Positions 7,385-15,355 of a stretch of 17,627 nucleotides of DNA are shown piece by piece. This DNA comes from SFTJ01 sp905210415. Lineage in GTDB: Bacteria; Bacteroidota; Bacteroidia; Bacteroidales; Muribaculaceae. Below the pieces are notes generated by a model, which did no database searches, had not been told where the DNA came from, and saw only the letters and a program-made list of their open reading frames with translations. The position numbers were made by a program, and so were the translations under genes. The stretch spans positions 1 to 17,627 of the forward strand of contig CABSDC010000048.1 in assembly GCA_902476295.1 (NCBI GenBank). Reading direction: 5' to 3'. The stretch's first letter is position 1, and every line of letters starts with the position of its first letter.

Positions 7385-8524
7385 CTATTTCCAAATAAAC
7401 ACCATACCCGAGCGAGGATATATAGCTTTATCCGACGAGAACGATATCGAACGGCTTCTAACCTCTATCTCATCGTTTTTGAAATTTCTTAGTTCGCTTT
7501 CGATAGGCGTATACGACGACAGGAATGTCTGATAACGCACATCTTTAGCCACATCTCCCACCACATTATTGAAGTCGATAGAGAAATTGGTGCGACCGAT
7601 GGTAGGTTCAGAAAACACGCAATAGAAGTGGCTGCTCTTCTGCATCGGATAGCGACACTTCATATAGGCGCGATATTGACACAACTCGCCTCCGCTGAGA
7701 TAGCGCACATACTTCTTCGGCAAATCATAACGTATGATAAAATACCTGCACATGTCGTCAACATCGATATGTATATCCGACATTGGGATAGGTTCCTTGG
7801 CATTACCCGGCAGATTCTGGTTTTTCACGCCCAAACTGAAATCGAGCATCTTGCAGATTTTGCGCGTCATATCTGTTGGGTCATCGCTATGAAGCAACAC
7901 ATCCTTAATCTGAGCGACAAACTCATCGTCGGTCAGTTCCTCGCGATAGAAAAACGAGGTGTCGTTGAGCTTATCATCAAGAATGCCGTTGTCTAAGGCA
8001 AACAAGCATCTCACCTGAAAATCCACACAACCGTTGGTGAAAAACATGCGGGTGTATTTGATTTCCTGCGACACTTCTATTCTGTCGTCGCCGCCACGCA
8101 ACTCATCCAGATCCACATCGTAGCAGAAGTCCTGGCGGAATGTTGACATACTGTTGATAAGTCCCATCAGCGACTTGTCGATGCCCTGCCCCTTTGGATA
8201 GAGAGCGCCAAGGCAATTGTCGATGATATCCTTGTTGTCCTTATGGCTATAGTGAGTCACAAGTGAATCGTCCTTCACAAGAATCAACTCCTTCACCAAG
8301 TCTTTTATCACGCCATCTGACTCCTTTTTGTTGTAAAGGTCAACAATCAGCACTGTGATGATGGTAGTGGCAAGCGAGAAAGTGACGTCGAAAAGTATCT
8401 CGACAGTGCCCTTCTGCGGATGGCAGAAATATGTCATCACCGCCACCACAACCAGCAGAATCATCATCCACAACAAATATCGTTCACGGCGCAAAGCGCT
8501 ATCCAATCTATCTCTAAAGTTCAT
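7385..8524 (-). CDS. Two-helix membrane protein of unknown function
   Basis: I do not recognise the family of this 379-residue protein. Two hydrophobic segments are clear: residues ~17-34 (LLWMMILLVVVAVMTYF) and ~44-63 (ATTIITVLIVDLY). A positively charged N-terminus (RDRLDSALRRER) and the charged sequence after the second helix suggest that both termini are cytoplasmic. The remaining ~310 residues are soluble, acidic and without recognised catalytic motifs (for example DVDLDELRGGDDRIEV and DIHIDVDDMCRYF). No signal peptide, repeats or coiled coil stand out. It lies between the dipeptidase gene (23 nt upstream) and the CDF transporter (14 nt downstream), so it is probably in their operon. A sensor or effector at the inner membrane is a guess only. 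Confidence 0.8.
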   Translation of the reverse strand: MNFRDRLDSALRRERYLLWMMILLVVVAVMTYFCHPQKGTVEILFDVTFSLATTIITVLIVDLYNKKESDGVIKDLVKELILVKDDSLVTHYSHKDNKDIIDNCLGALYPKGQGIDKSLMGLINSMSTFRQDFCYDVDLDELRGGDDRIEVSQEIKYTRMFFTNGCVDFQVRCLFALDNGILDDKLNDTSFFYREELTDDEFVAQIKDVLLHSDDPTDMTRKICKMLDFSLGVKNQNLPGNAKEPIPMSDIHIDVDDMCRYFIIRYDLPKKYVRYLSGGELCQYRAYMKCRYPMQKSSHFYCVFSEPTIGRTNFSIDFNNVVGDVAKDVRYQTFLSSYTPIESELRNFKNDEIEVRSRSISFSSDKAIYPRSGMVFIWK

Positions 8525-8547
8525 AAATATCTCTCTTATATGGGGAA

Positions 8548-9162
8548 TTAAAAATCAAGTAATCTATATCGTTGCTTATCCTCATCGCGCTGCACGAGCT
8601 GATAGTGCCACCACTCAAACTCATAGGGCAACAATCCCTGCTTGGCAGTGATATAATACAGCAGCATGCGGTTTTCATAGGCTTGCATCGAGATTAAGCC
8701 CTTATTCACCAGCACGGCCTCATTGCCCGGATGAGCAAGCTCGGAGAACGAATCATATCCCGTACCGAAATCGAGCATCTTGCCCTGCTCGTCTACGATG
8801 GCAATATCCACAGCGAGCCCATAATTGTGATATCCGCCACGAATCTTGTCGTAAGGATTAGCCACATATCGCTCGCTCGGAGTGCCCTTCACGCTATCAA
8901 ACATCATGCGCTGAATGCTTATAGGGCGCGCTGCATCATACACGATAATCGACAGGCTCGGATTGATGGTCTTCAGCAATTGCTGCGCAGCCGACACAGC
9001 CCTCGCCAAATTCTCCTCGGCAAACGCCCTGTCAGACATACTATACATCACCCGATGCATAAAATTATCGGTGGTGCCATATTTCAGTTCCACCTTTATT
9101 GATGGGTCGATTGAAGCAATATCCACCAACCCATACTCAGCATATTTTTCCGGTTCGCTCAT
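8548..9162 (-). CDS. D-alanyl-D-alanine dipeptidase, VanX/DdpX family
   Basis: This 204-residue zinc peptidase of family M15D hydrolyses D-Ala-D-Ala. Catalytic positions are visible: Arg79 in YDAARP, zinc ligands His112 and Asp119 in YHNYGLAVD, and Glu183 with His186 in EFEWWHY. The length matches VanX (~202 residues). The ATG at 9162 is chosen; a TTG at 9168 is the only other start before an in-frame stop at 9171. There is no signal peptide, so the enzyme should be cytosolic, where it could recycle D-Ala-D-Ala or trim precursors. No vanH, vanA or vanRS genes are nearby, so glycopeptide resistance is not implied. It is the first gene of the run with the unknown membrane protein and the CDF transporter, behind a promoter near 9200. 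Confidence 0.9.
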   Translation of the reverse strand: MSEPEKYAEYGLVDIASIDPSIKVELKYGTTDNFMHRVMYSMSDRAFAEENLARAVSAAQQLLKTINPSLSIIVYDAARPISIQRMMFDSVKGTPSERYVANPYDKIRGGYHNYGLAVDIAIVDEQGKMLDFGTGYDSFSELAHPGNEAVLVNKGLISMQAYENRMLLYYITAKQGLLPYEFEWWHYQLVQRDEDKQRYRLLDF

Positions 9163-9194
9163 AGTCAATTATTGCGGTTTAGCATTCGCTTTTA

Positions 9195-9227
9195 CAAAAA
9201 TACACTTTTCTGCTATCTTAACCACAA
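9195..9227 (-). promoter_or_regulatory. Promoter of the dipeptidase operon
   Basis: On the minus strand, TATTTTTG at 9202-9195 matches the TAnnTTTG -7 box, with a TTG at 9227-9225 about 22 bp upstream. The predicted transcript begins near 9188, roughly 26 nt before the ATG. Confidence 0.5.
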
Positions 9228-9251
9228 CAAATCAGCCACTTTTTGCACATT

Positions 9252-9303
9252 AAACGCCAAATCGCCGACAGACACGCCCTCACAGGCTCATCCGTCGGCG
9301 TTT
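9252..9303. other. GC-rich inverted repeat
   Basis: CGCCGAC (9263-9269) pairs with GTCGGCG (9294-9300) around a 24-nt loop, and AAACGCC (9252-9258) could alternatively pair with GGCGTTT (9297-9303). It lies between the dipeptidase promoter and the end of the TrpB2-like gene. It could terminate the minus-strand transcript from that gene, although no clear T-run follows. Confidence 0.35.
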
Positions 9304-9371
9304 ACCCCAAGATATCCTTGAGAATCAATAAACCTAAAACCTTTTAACTATTATCGTATTGCTTCATTTAT

Positions 9372-9554
9372 CCCAATTCGGTCATTAGGGCTAGGCAGGG
9401 TTTCGGAATTTTAGAAGTGCAGGTTTCGATTGCTTTTTAATGAGTAATAGCCAGCTATTGCGAATTAAAAAGAAACCAAAAATGCCTTATAAAAAACCGG
9501 AAAACTCCAAGCAGTAGAAAAAATTTACATATACGGCCTAATGCCCGATTTGGG
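9372..9554. repeat. 183-bp terminal-inverted-repeat element, copy A
   Basis: This is one of two copies of the same length (the other is 15383-15565), with roughly 160 of 183 bases matching by hand alignment. The ends are inverted repeats: CCCAATTCGGTCATTAGGGC against GGCCTAATGCCCGATTTGGG on the other side (17 of 20 pairs). A strong hairpin occupies 9434-9471, built on GTAATAGC-CA-GCTATTGC with flanking TTTTTAAT/ATTAAAAA. The element is flanked on both sides by TTTAT (9367-9371 and 9555-9559), as a target-site duplication would be. It abuts the stop codon of the TrpB2-like gene. A short frame (ATG at 9440) stops at 9515. Confidence 0.75.
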
Positions 9555-9555
9555 T

Positions 9556-10929
9556 TTATTCTTCCACCTTTGGCAATTTGGCGAGGCTTGCGGCAATCTG
9601 TTCGTCGGTAGGTATCACGTCTAACATCGTACCATTATTGTATTGCTCATAAGCATAAAGGTCGAAGTAACCAGTGCCAGTAAGTCCAAACACGATGGTC
9701 TTTTCCTCTCCCGTCTCCTTGCACTTGAGCGCCTCATCGATGGCTACGCGTATGGCATGGCTACTCTCTGGCGCCGGCAACGTACCTTCCACTCTGGCAA
9801 ACTGCTCTGCGGCCTCAAACACCGAGGTCTGCTCCACTGCGCGCGCTTCGAGCAATCCGTCGTGATACAACTGCGACAAGATGGTGCTCATGCCGTGAAA
9901 ACGCAATCCACCTGCATGGTTGGCCGATGGTATAAACTGGCTTCCGAGGGTGTACATCTTAGCCAGCGGACATATCATACCCGTATCGCAGAAGTCATAG
10001 GCATATTTGCCGCGAGTGAAACTTGGGCACGACGCTGGTTCTACAGCTATGATGCGGCAATCCGACTCGCCACGCAGTTTCTCTCCCACAAATGGGCTTA
10101 TCAATCCACCAAGGTTTGATCCGCCACCCGCACACCCAATCACAATATCGGGCTTAATGCCATATTTGTCGAGCGCCTTCTTTGTCTCCAAGCCAATCAC
10201 GGTTTGATGCAACAGCACCTGATTGAGCACCGACCCGAGCACATAGCGATAACCCTCTTGGCTCACCGCAGCCTCAACAGCCTCCGAGATGGCGCAACCG
10301 AGGCTACCCGTAGTGCCAGGGAACTCGGCAAGTATCTTCCTGCCCACATTGGTGGTGTTGCTTGGCGATGGAGTGACGTGTGCGCCATAGGTGCGCATCA
10401 CCTCGCGGCGAAATGGCTTTTGCTCATAAGAGCACTTCACCATATACACTTGGCAATCGAGCCCGAAATACGAGCATGCCATGCTCAACGCCGTGCCCCA
10501 TTGCCCGGCACCAGTCTCGGTGGTCACGCCCTTCAGACCTTGCTTCTTGGCATAATAGGCTTGCGCAATGGCTGAATTCAGTTTGTGGCTGCCAGAGGTG
10601 TTGTTTCCCTCAAACTTATAGTATATCTTGGCAGGAGTACCGAGTGCCTTCTCCAGGAAGTAAGCACGCACCAATGGCGAAGGACGATACATCTTATAGA
10701 AATTTACTATCTCCTCAGGTATGTCAAACCACTTGGTATCGTTGTCCAACTCTTGCTTACACAATTCCGAGCAGAACACCGCTTCCAGTTCTGCCTGCGT
10801 GAGCGGTTTGCCCGTTGCAGGGTTAAGCAATGGTGCTGGTTTGTTCTTCATATCAGCACGTACATTATACCATTGGGTAGGTATTTCGTCTTCGGCAAGA
10901 TAAATCTTGTAAGGTACTTCCTGTTTCAT
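9556..10929 (-). CDS. trpB: Tryptophan synthase beta-like PLP enzyme, TrpB2 type
   Basis: This 457-residue fold-type II PLP enzyme has SGSHKLNSA holding the Schiff-base Lys116, TETGAGQWG with the catalytic Glu, and CAGGGSNLGG for the cofactor phosphate. The long N-terminal segment (residues 1-75, PLLNPATGKPLTQAEL) and overall length mark the TrpB2 (TrpEb_2) subgroup rather than standard ~400-residue TrpB1. TrpB2 joins indole and serine to form tryptophan, or salvages indole; some members act on phosphoserine. No trpA or other trp genes are nearby, which fits the stand-alone habit of TrpB2. It is cytosolic. The ATG at 10929 follows AAGAAAAGGCT. The stop overlaps the TTTAT flank of repeat element A. 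Confidence 0.93.
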   Translation of the reverse strand: MKQEVPYKIYLAEDEIPTQWYNVRADMKNKPAPLLNPATGKPLTQAELEAVFCSELCKQELDNDTKWFDIPEEIVNFYKMYRPSPLVRAYFLEKALGTPAKIYYKFEGNNTSGSHKLNSAIAQAYYAKKQGLKGVTTETGAGQWGTALSMACSYFGLDCQVYMVKCSYEQKPFRREVMRTYGAHVTPSPSNTTNVGRKILAEFPGTTGSLGCAISEAVEAAVSQEGYRYVLGSVLNQVLLHQTVIGLETKKALDKYGIKPDIVIGCAGGGSNLGGLISPFVGEKLRGESDCRIIAVEPASCPSFTRGKYAYDFCDTGMICPLAKMYTLGSQFIPSANHAGGLRFHGMSTILSQLYHDGLLEARAVEQTSVFEAAEQFARVEGTLPAPESSHAIRVAIDEALKCKETGEEKTIVFGLTGTGYFDLYAYEQYNNGTMLDVIPTDEQIAASLAKLPKVEE

Positions 10930-11044
10930 AGCCTTTTCTTGTTTATGCAGTTTTACGTATATTTATATACTCGATACCATTTTAGAGGCTCCAATTCCGA
11001 CATTTCAGACTTGAATATTGCCATCATTTTCGGTATCAACACTG

Positions 11045-11052
11045 CAAATATA
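11045..11052 (-). promoter_or_regulatory. Possible -7 box for the TrpB2-like gene
   Basis: On the minus strand this is TATATTTG, a match to TAnnTTTG, but without a TTTG at the proper upstream distance. It would give a leader of roughly 109 nt. I see no tryptophan-codon leader peptide or obvious attenuator in that leader. Confidence 0.35.
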
Positions 11053-11091
11053 CACACATTTTTCAATTATAGCATGACATTTTCGTAATTT

Positions 11092-11124
11092 TTTGTCTTT
11101 TTTCATCAAATAATTATACTTTTG
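11092..11124 (+). promoter_or_regulatory. Distal promoter of the MFS/C-S lyase operon
   Basis: A TTTG at 11092-11095 and TACTTTTG at 11117-11124 are separated by 21 bp, a full promoter match. The transcript would start near 11131 and carry a leader of about 115 nt before the ATG at 11246. Confidence 0.55.
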
Positions 11125-11207
11125 TATTTTTATACACTATTTCTGCATATATTAGTTGTTATTCGTCCTCATCGCCTTACATCAGATGAAATCCCAACAT
11201 TTTTTAT

Positions 11208-11215
11208 TATCTTTG
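11208..11215 (+). promoter_or_regulatory. Proximal -7 box of the MFS/C-S lyase operon
   Basis: TATCTTTG is an exact TAnnTTTG match, 30 nt upstream of the ATG at 11246. No -33 TTTG lies at the right distance. If used, it would start transcripts near 11222, which favours 11246 as the true start codon over the in-frame TTG at 11156. Confidence 0.4.
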
Positions 11216-11245
11216 AAAATCCAAAGCAATACAAACTTCCGAGCA

Positions 11246-12448
11246 ATGAACAGCACAAACACCGAACGATTGTGGAACGCCAACTACAACAAAGTGATGC
11301 TAATCAACTTCACCTTGTTTTTCTCGTTCTATCTGATTACACCCTTGCTACCCCTATACATGAGCGAAACATTTCATTCATCGAAAGACGTTATCGGATT
11401 TGTCTTGTCGGGCTATTCGGTGGTAGCGCTGCTCTTGCGCCCATTCAGCGGATTTATGGTAGACAGTTTTCAGCGCAAAAAGGTGCTAATGCTGTGTCTA
11501 CTGGTAAACTTTCTATTCTTTGGCGGCTATGTGGCAGGGACTTCGCTATTGTCGTTCGCCATACTGCGCACACTGCACGGCGGTCCGTTTGGCGCAGCCA
11601 CCGTGGCAAACAGCACCATGGCCATAGACGTGCTGCCATCATCGAGGCGAAACGAAGGCATCGGTTATTACGGACTTAGCAACAATCTCGCTTCTGCCAC
11701 CGCACCTATGGCTGGCCTTTACATCTACCACTCCACCCACAATTTCGAAATCATATTCTGGTCGGCTCTTATCGTGGCAGCGCTTGGTCTAGTATTGGCG
11801 CAAGGCATACACACGCAACCTCGCGTTATAGAGAAGAGCAACCGACAGATTTCGCTCGACCGTTTCTTCTTGATGCGCGGCTGGTTCCTCGCCCTCAACA
11901 TATTGTTCTTCGGGCTTTGCTGGGGAATACTCAGCAGTTACCTCGCCATCTACGGAAAAGAGGAACTCGGCATCACCAGCGGCACCGGCACCTACTTCCT
12001 GATACTTTCGGCAGGCCTTATACTCTCGCGCCTACAAGGCGCCAAGAGCCTGCGCAAAGGGCTTTTGCTGCCAAATGCCATGGAGGGCGTGATACTCTCA
12101 ACCATCGGCTACACGCTGTTTATCGCCTGCCCTAACATGATAGGCTACTACGCCTCGGCGCTGCTCATCGGCCTTGGCAACGGACACATGTGGCCCGCAT
12201 TCCAAAACATGATAATCGCCGTGGCGCACCACAACGAACGAGGCACAGCCAACAGCACCATTCTCACCGCTTGGGACCTCGGCATGGGCGTGGGCGTGCT
12301 GGTGGGTGGCGTTGTGGCCGAGCACTACGGCTACGGCACCACGTTCTGGACTATGGCTGTCATCCACATCATCGGCATGGCAACATTCTTCGCCATCACC
12401 AGCCCACACTACAAGAAACTAATCAACATAATGAAGAATAACTCTTAA
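11246..12448 (+). CDS. MFS transporter (probable efflux permease)
   Basis: This 400-residue protein has about twelve hydrophobic helices, for example VMLINFTLFFSFYLITPLLP (residues 17-36) and FFLMRGWFLALNILFFGLCW in the second half. The MFS motif A variant GFMVDSFQRKK (Gly69, Asp73, Arg77) sits between TM2 and TM3. A central charged loop (RVIEKSNRQISLDR) separates the two halves. It should sit in the inner membrane and move a small solute with protons; overall character suggests drug or sugar efflux, but the substrate is unknown. The open frame extends upstream to a TTG at 11156; I choose the ATG at 11246 because the upstream 30 codons are unlike the family and span a -7 box. The C-S lyase gene follows 17 nt after the stop, so they are probably one operon. 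Confidence 0.88.
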   Translation: MNSTNTERLWNANYNKVMLINFTLFFSFYLITPLLPLYMSETFHSSKDVIGFVLSGYSVVALLLRPFSGFMVDSFQRKKVLMLCLLVNFLFFGGYVAGTSLLSFAILRTLHGGPFGAATVANSTMAIDVLPSSRRNEGIGYYGLSNNLASATAPMAGLYIYHSTHNFEIIFWSALIVAALGLVLAQGIHTQPRVIEKSNRQISLDRFFLMRGWFLALNILFFGLCWGILSSYLAIYGKEELGITSGTGTYFLILSAGLILSRLQGAKSLRKGLLLPNAMEGVILSTIGYTLFIACPNMIGYYASALLIGLGNGHMWPAFQNMIIAVAHHNERGTANSTILTAWDLGMGVGVLVGGVVAEHYGYGTTFWTMAVIHIIGMATFFAITSPHYKKLINIMKNNS

Positions 12449-12465
12449 TCACAACACTATATATT

Positions 12466-13638
12466 ATGTACGACTTCAACACCATCATAGACCGACGTGG
12501 CACAGGCGCCGTGAAAACCGATGCCCTGCAAGAACACTTCGGCAGGAACGACCTTGCAGCCCATTGGGTGGCCGACATGGACTTTGCTACCCCAGATTTC
12601 ATTGTAGATGCCCTGAAACAGCGCATCAGCCATCCGATATTCGGCTACACCACCATCCCCGATGAATATTGGCAATGCATCATCGATTGGCTAAACAGCC
12701 ATCACGGCTGGGAAGTAAAGCAAGACTGGCTAAGATACATCCCCGGAATAGTGAAAGGAATAGGTATGGCTGTGAACGCACTCACCAACGAGGGCGATTC
12801 TATCATCATTCAGACTCCGGTGTATCACCCGTTCAGATTGGTGCCTGAGGCCAACCATCGCCGAATCGTGGAGAATCCTCTCAAGCATCTCCCCGACGGA
12901 TCGTATGCCATGGATTTCGACAATCTTGAGAGCATAATCGACGACAATTGCAAGATGCTCATACTTAGCAACCCGCACAACCCTGCAGGAATAGTGTGGA
13001 GCGCCGACACCTTGCACCGACTCGCTGAAATATGCCACAAGCATGACATCATCGTGATTAGCGACGAAATACACTGCGACATGGCGCTATTCGGCCACCG
13101 ACACACACCATTTGCCAGCATCAGCCCCGAAGCCGCCAAGTGCAGCATCACATTTGGCGCGCCAAGCAAGACATTCAATATCGCCGGCATCGTGAGCAGC
13201 TATTGCATCGTGCCCGACGACGACCTACGCGAACGATTCTATGCATGGGTCGACGCCAACGAGTTTGATTCACCCAACCTATTCGCGCCTATCGCCACCA
13301 TTGCCGCTTATCGCCAAGGTGAGCAGTGGCGCAAGCAGATGCTCGCCTATGTGGAAGACAACGTGAGATATGTGGAGGAGTTTTGCGCTGAGCACATTCC
13401 CGGCATCAAGCCTATGCGTCCGCAAGCCTCATTCCTGGTGTGGCTCGACTGTCGCGGACTGAACCTCAGCCACGAGCAACTGATCGACCTATTTGTCAAC
13501 AAAGCAAAACTCGCGCTCAACGACGGCGCAATGTTCGGCGCACAAGGCGAAGGATTTATGCGACTCAACGTGGGCACACCACGCGCCAACCTGCGCGACG
13601 CCTTCACCAGCCTACACAACGCATTGATGCATCAATAA
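12466..13638 (+). CDS. PatB/MalY-type cystathionine beta-lyase (PLP aminotransferase fold)
   Basis: This 390-residue fold-type I PLP enzyme belongs to the PatB/MalY group, which cleaves C-S bonds of cystathionine or cysteine conjugates to give a thiol, pyruvate and ammonia. Evidence includes WVADMDFATPDFI and YTTIPDEYW near the N-terminus (typical of this group), SNPHNPAG, SDEIHCDM for the cofactor Asp, and FGAPSKTFNIAG with the Schiff-base Lys235. C-terminal FMRLNVGTPR carries the carboxylate-binding Arg. The length matches the family. It is cytosolic and lies 17 nt behind the MFS gene. Whether the transporter handles a related substrate is speculation. An aminotransferase role is possible, but the N-terminal motif favours lyase. 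Confidence 0.92.
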   Translation: MYDFNTIIDRRGTGAVKTDALQEHFGRNDLAAHWVADMDFATPDFIVDALKQRISHPIFGYTTIPDEYWQCIIDWLNSHHGWEVKQDWLRYIPGIVKGIGMAVNALTNEGDSIIIQTPVYHPFRLVPEANHRRIVENPLKHLPDGSYAMDFDNLESIIDDNCKMLILSNPHNPAGIVWSADTLHRLAEICHKHDIIVISDEIHCDMALFGHRHTPFASISPEAAKCSITFGAPSKTFNIAGIVSSYCIVPDDDLRERFYAWVDANEFDSPNLFAPIATIAAYRQGEQWRKQMLAYVEDNVRYVEEFCAEHIPGIKPMRPQASFLVWLDCRGLNLSHEQLIDLFVNKAKLALNDGAMFGAQGEGFMRLNVGTPRANLRDAFTSLHNALMHQ

Positions 13639-14034
13639 CAATTCACAAACCCTACTTCTAATAGGGACAAAAAAACAAAAGATGGGCAGTCTCACGACTC
13701 CCCACCCTTCTACAAAAATACACAATTATCTATAAAACAACTTTTAAAAACCAGTGTTCCTGATTCTTTCTCGCAAAAGTATAAAAAAAAGTTGTTGAAA
13801 ACAAAAGAAAACCAAAATTACTTCGAAAATATTTTTCTTACGCGACACATATTTTTTTGGTCGTCAAGTGGGAAAAATTGGTCAATCCAACCTTTATTTC
13901 GCATATTCATGTGCTTTTATCCACATTTATTCCCCTAATTCACACAATCAAGGTTTCAAAAACCCCGAAATGTGGCGGTGTTAAAAAAGCACAAAAGATT
14001 TTTTTGATCTTTAACGTCAATTAAATCATAAAAT
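13639..14034. other. AT-rich intergenic stretch, no gene seen
   Basis: About 400 bp separate the C-S lyase from the regulator promoter. I find no gene, RNA gene or long repeat. The sequence is AT-rich with several runs of A or T. The only clear structure is the hairpin at 13684-13703. Confidence 0.6.
13684..13703. terminator. Hairpin after the C-S lyase gene
   Basis: GGGCAGTC and GACTCCCC pair around TCAC with one internal mismatch. An A-rich run (ACAAAAAAACAAAAG) precedes it on the plus strand, but no T-run follows, so it would look more like an intrinsic terminator for minus-strand transcripts. It lies 46 bp after the C-S lyase stop and may still help end that transcript. Confidence 0.35.
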
Positions 14035-14066
14035 TTTGCAACCCCTAAGGGTTTGCATTATCTTTG
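14035..14066 (+). promoter_or_regulatory. Promoter of the membrane AraC-type regulator
   Basis: TTTG at 14035-14038 and TATCTTTG at 14059-14066 are 20 bp apart, a textbook Bacteroidetes promoter. The spacer holds a small inverted repeat AACCC-CTAA-GGGTT (14040-14053), a possible operator. The predicted start near 14073 lies inside any reading from 14053, so translation must begin later, at 14104. Confidence 0.7.
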
Positions 14067-14103
14067 CAAACGTCTTATATTGAGAATTATAACTTATTCA
14101 GAA

Positions 14104-15216
14104 ATGTCCACATTATATCTTATACAATATGCCTGCCTGCTCATAAGCGCAATTAATATGATTTTGCTTATAGCATCGCGAATTTTCATCAAGTGGACCA
14201 ACCGCAAATACGAAAAATCGCGATGGATTTTGGCTTCTACAATGATGCTGCTCGTGATCCACTTCACCATGCAAATGAAGTTCGGACTCAGAGCACAAGG
14301 CGACGATGTTGGTGCCACTTTCAACATATTGTTCTACATGCCATCTGCTGCGCTGCTCACCTACTCGCTGCTCAACATCGAGAGCACCCGACGCGCCCGT
14401 CGAATATACAGAAACATAAGCATAGCATGCTACATCACAATATTAGCCACATTCCTTTCTGCTCACCTTCAAAACGGCAGTCTACACATAGGCAAAGCGC
14501 TCAATGTGATGTATGCGCTAAATCAAGCATTCATGATATTTTTCACCATTGCATACTATCGCGCCATCAAGCAAAAGAAAGTGGAAATCAACGACAATAT
14601 TGGTGGTGACATCACGCCATACGTAACTTATACCCATACGGGATTTTTCATACTCAGTTCGTTCACGCTTATCGCCACATCGCTGATTCTGTTTCGACCC
14701 CTACTGCTCGTCTTCGCCCCATTCGTCCTTTTGGCTCTACTTTTCTTTGTTATGACGTTTATCGCATTCGGATTCAATCTATCACAATATAAGGAAATTC
14801 TCAACGAAGACGACCAAGAGGCAGGCTCCGCCAACAGCCCATCTGAGAAAACCGACGTGGCGATGCTCACCGACGAAAAGATCGAGAAAATAGACGCCGC
14901 CTTGCAAAATTGGCACAACGTCAAAGGCTACAGCAATAGCGACATCACAATCACCGAACTATCGAGAATCATCGGTTTCAGCCGTGATGACCTGAAATTC
15001 TATCTCGACCTCCGCTACCAATGCACATTTCGCATCAGGCTATCGAATCTGAGATTTGAAGCAGCCAAAAAACTGATGGTTGAGCACCCGGAATACAGCA
15101 ACGAGACCATCTCTATGGAGTGTGGACTCTCTTCGCGCGCCCAACTCTACAATGTTTTCCGCACAAACACCGGTATGACACCAAAAGAATGGAAGAAACG
15201 GATGGATATCAAGTAA
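14104..15216 (+). CDS. Membrane-anchored AraC-type transcriptional regulator
   Basis: This 370-residue protein joins a seven-helix membrane domain to a DNA-binding domain. Hydrophobic helices fill residues ~4-235 (for example LYLIQYACLLISAINMILLI and RPLLLVFAPFVLLALLFFVM). A charged linker follows (residues ~240-270). The C-terminal ~90 residues carry the AraC double helix-turn-helix: ITITELSRIIGFSRDDLKFY, then RFEAAKKLMVEHPEYS, and ISMECGLSSRAQLYNVFR ending in TGMTPKEWKKR, the normal AraC family tail. No periplasmic sensor domain or kinase is present, so the membrane part itself probably senses a ligand or envelope state and the regulator acts from the membrane. ATG 14104 is chosen because the promoter excludes the upstream ATG at 14053. 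Phased direct repeats that could be its sites lie directly downstream. Confidence 0.85.
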   Translation: MSTLYLIQYACLLISAINMILLIASRIFIKWTNRKYEKSRWILASTMMLLVIHFTMQMKFGLRAQGDDVGATFNILFYMPSAALLTYSLLNIESTRRARRIYRNISIACYITILATFLSAHLQNGSLHIGKALNVMYALNQAFMIFFTIAYYRAIKQKKVEINDNIGGDITPYVTYTHTGFFILSSFTLIATSLILFRPLLLVFAPFVLLALLFFVMTFIAFGFNLSQYKEILNEDDQEAGSANSPSEKTDVAMLTDEKIEKIDAALQNWHNVKGYSNSDITITELSRIIGFSRDDLKFYLDLRYQCTFRIRLSNLRFEAAKKLMVEHPEYSNETISMECGLSSRAQLYNVFRTNTGMTPKEWKKRMDIK

Positions 15217-15263
15217 TTAACCCGTTTTTCTACATTACAAAAGATTATCAAATATATTATACG

Positions 15264-15297
15264 AAGTGTCTAACTCTTATGAATTAGACACTTTTTT
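15264..15297 (+). terminator. Intrinsic terminator after the AraC-type gene
   Basis: A perfect 10-bp stem, AAGTGTCTAA (15264-15273) with TTAGACACTT (15284-15293), closes a 10-nt loop, and a run of six T covers 15292-15297. It lies 47 bp after the regulator stop. The stem is AT-rich, and its right arm doubles as the first copy of the phased GACAC repeat, so it may be an operator rather than, or as well as, a terminator. Confidence 0.5.
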
Positions 15298-15341
15298 CTA
15301 CATCAAATGGACACTTTTTTCTTTAAGTTAGACACATTTTT
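15284..15341 (+). promoter_or_regulatory. Three phased GACAC direct repeats
   Basis: TTAGACACTTTTTTCT (from 15284), ATGGACACTTTTTTCT (from 15307) and TTAGACACATTTTTGT (from 15328) are 23 and 21 bp apart, about two helical turns each. The last copy covers the place where a -33 box would be for the -7 box at 15356. Tandem sites about 21 bp apart next to a weak promoter are how AraC-family activators usually bind. The gene immediately upstream encodes such a regulator. The link is inferred. Confidence 0.55.
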
Positions 15342-15355
15342 GTTTTGCAAGCCAA

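Noticed and set aside
14053..14103. ATG at 14053 as the start of the AraC-type gene
   Set aside because: It overlaps the promoter -7 box (14059-14066) and would precede the transcription start.
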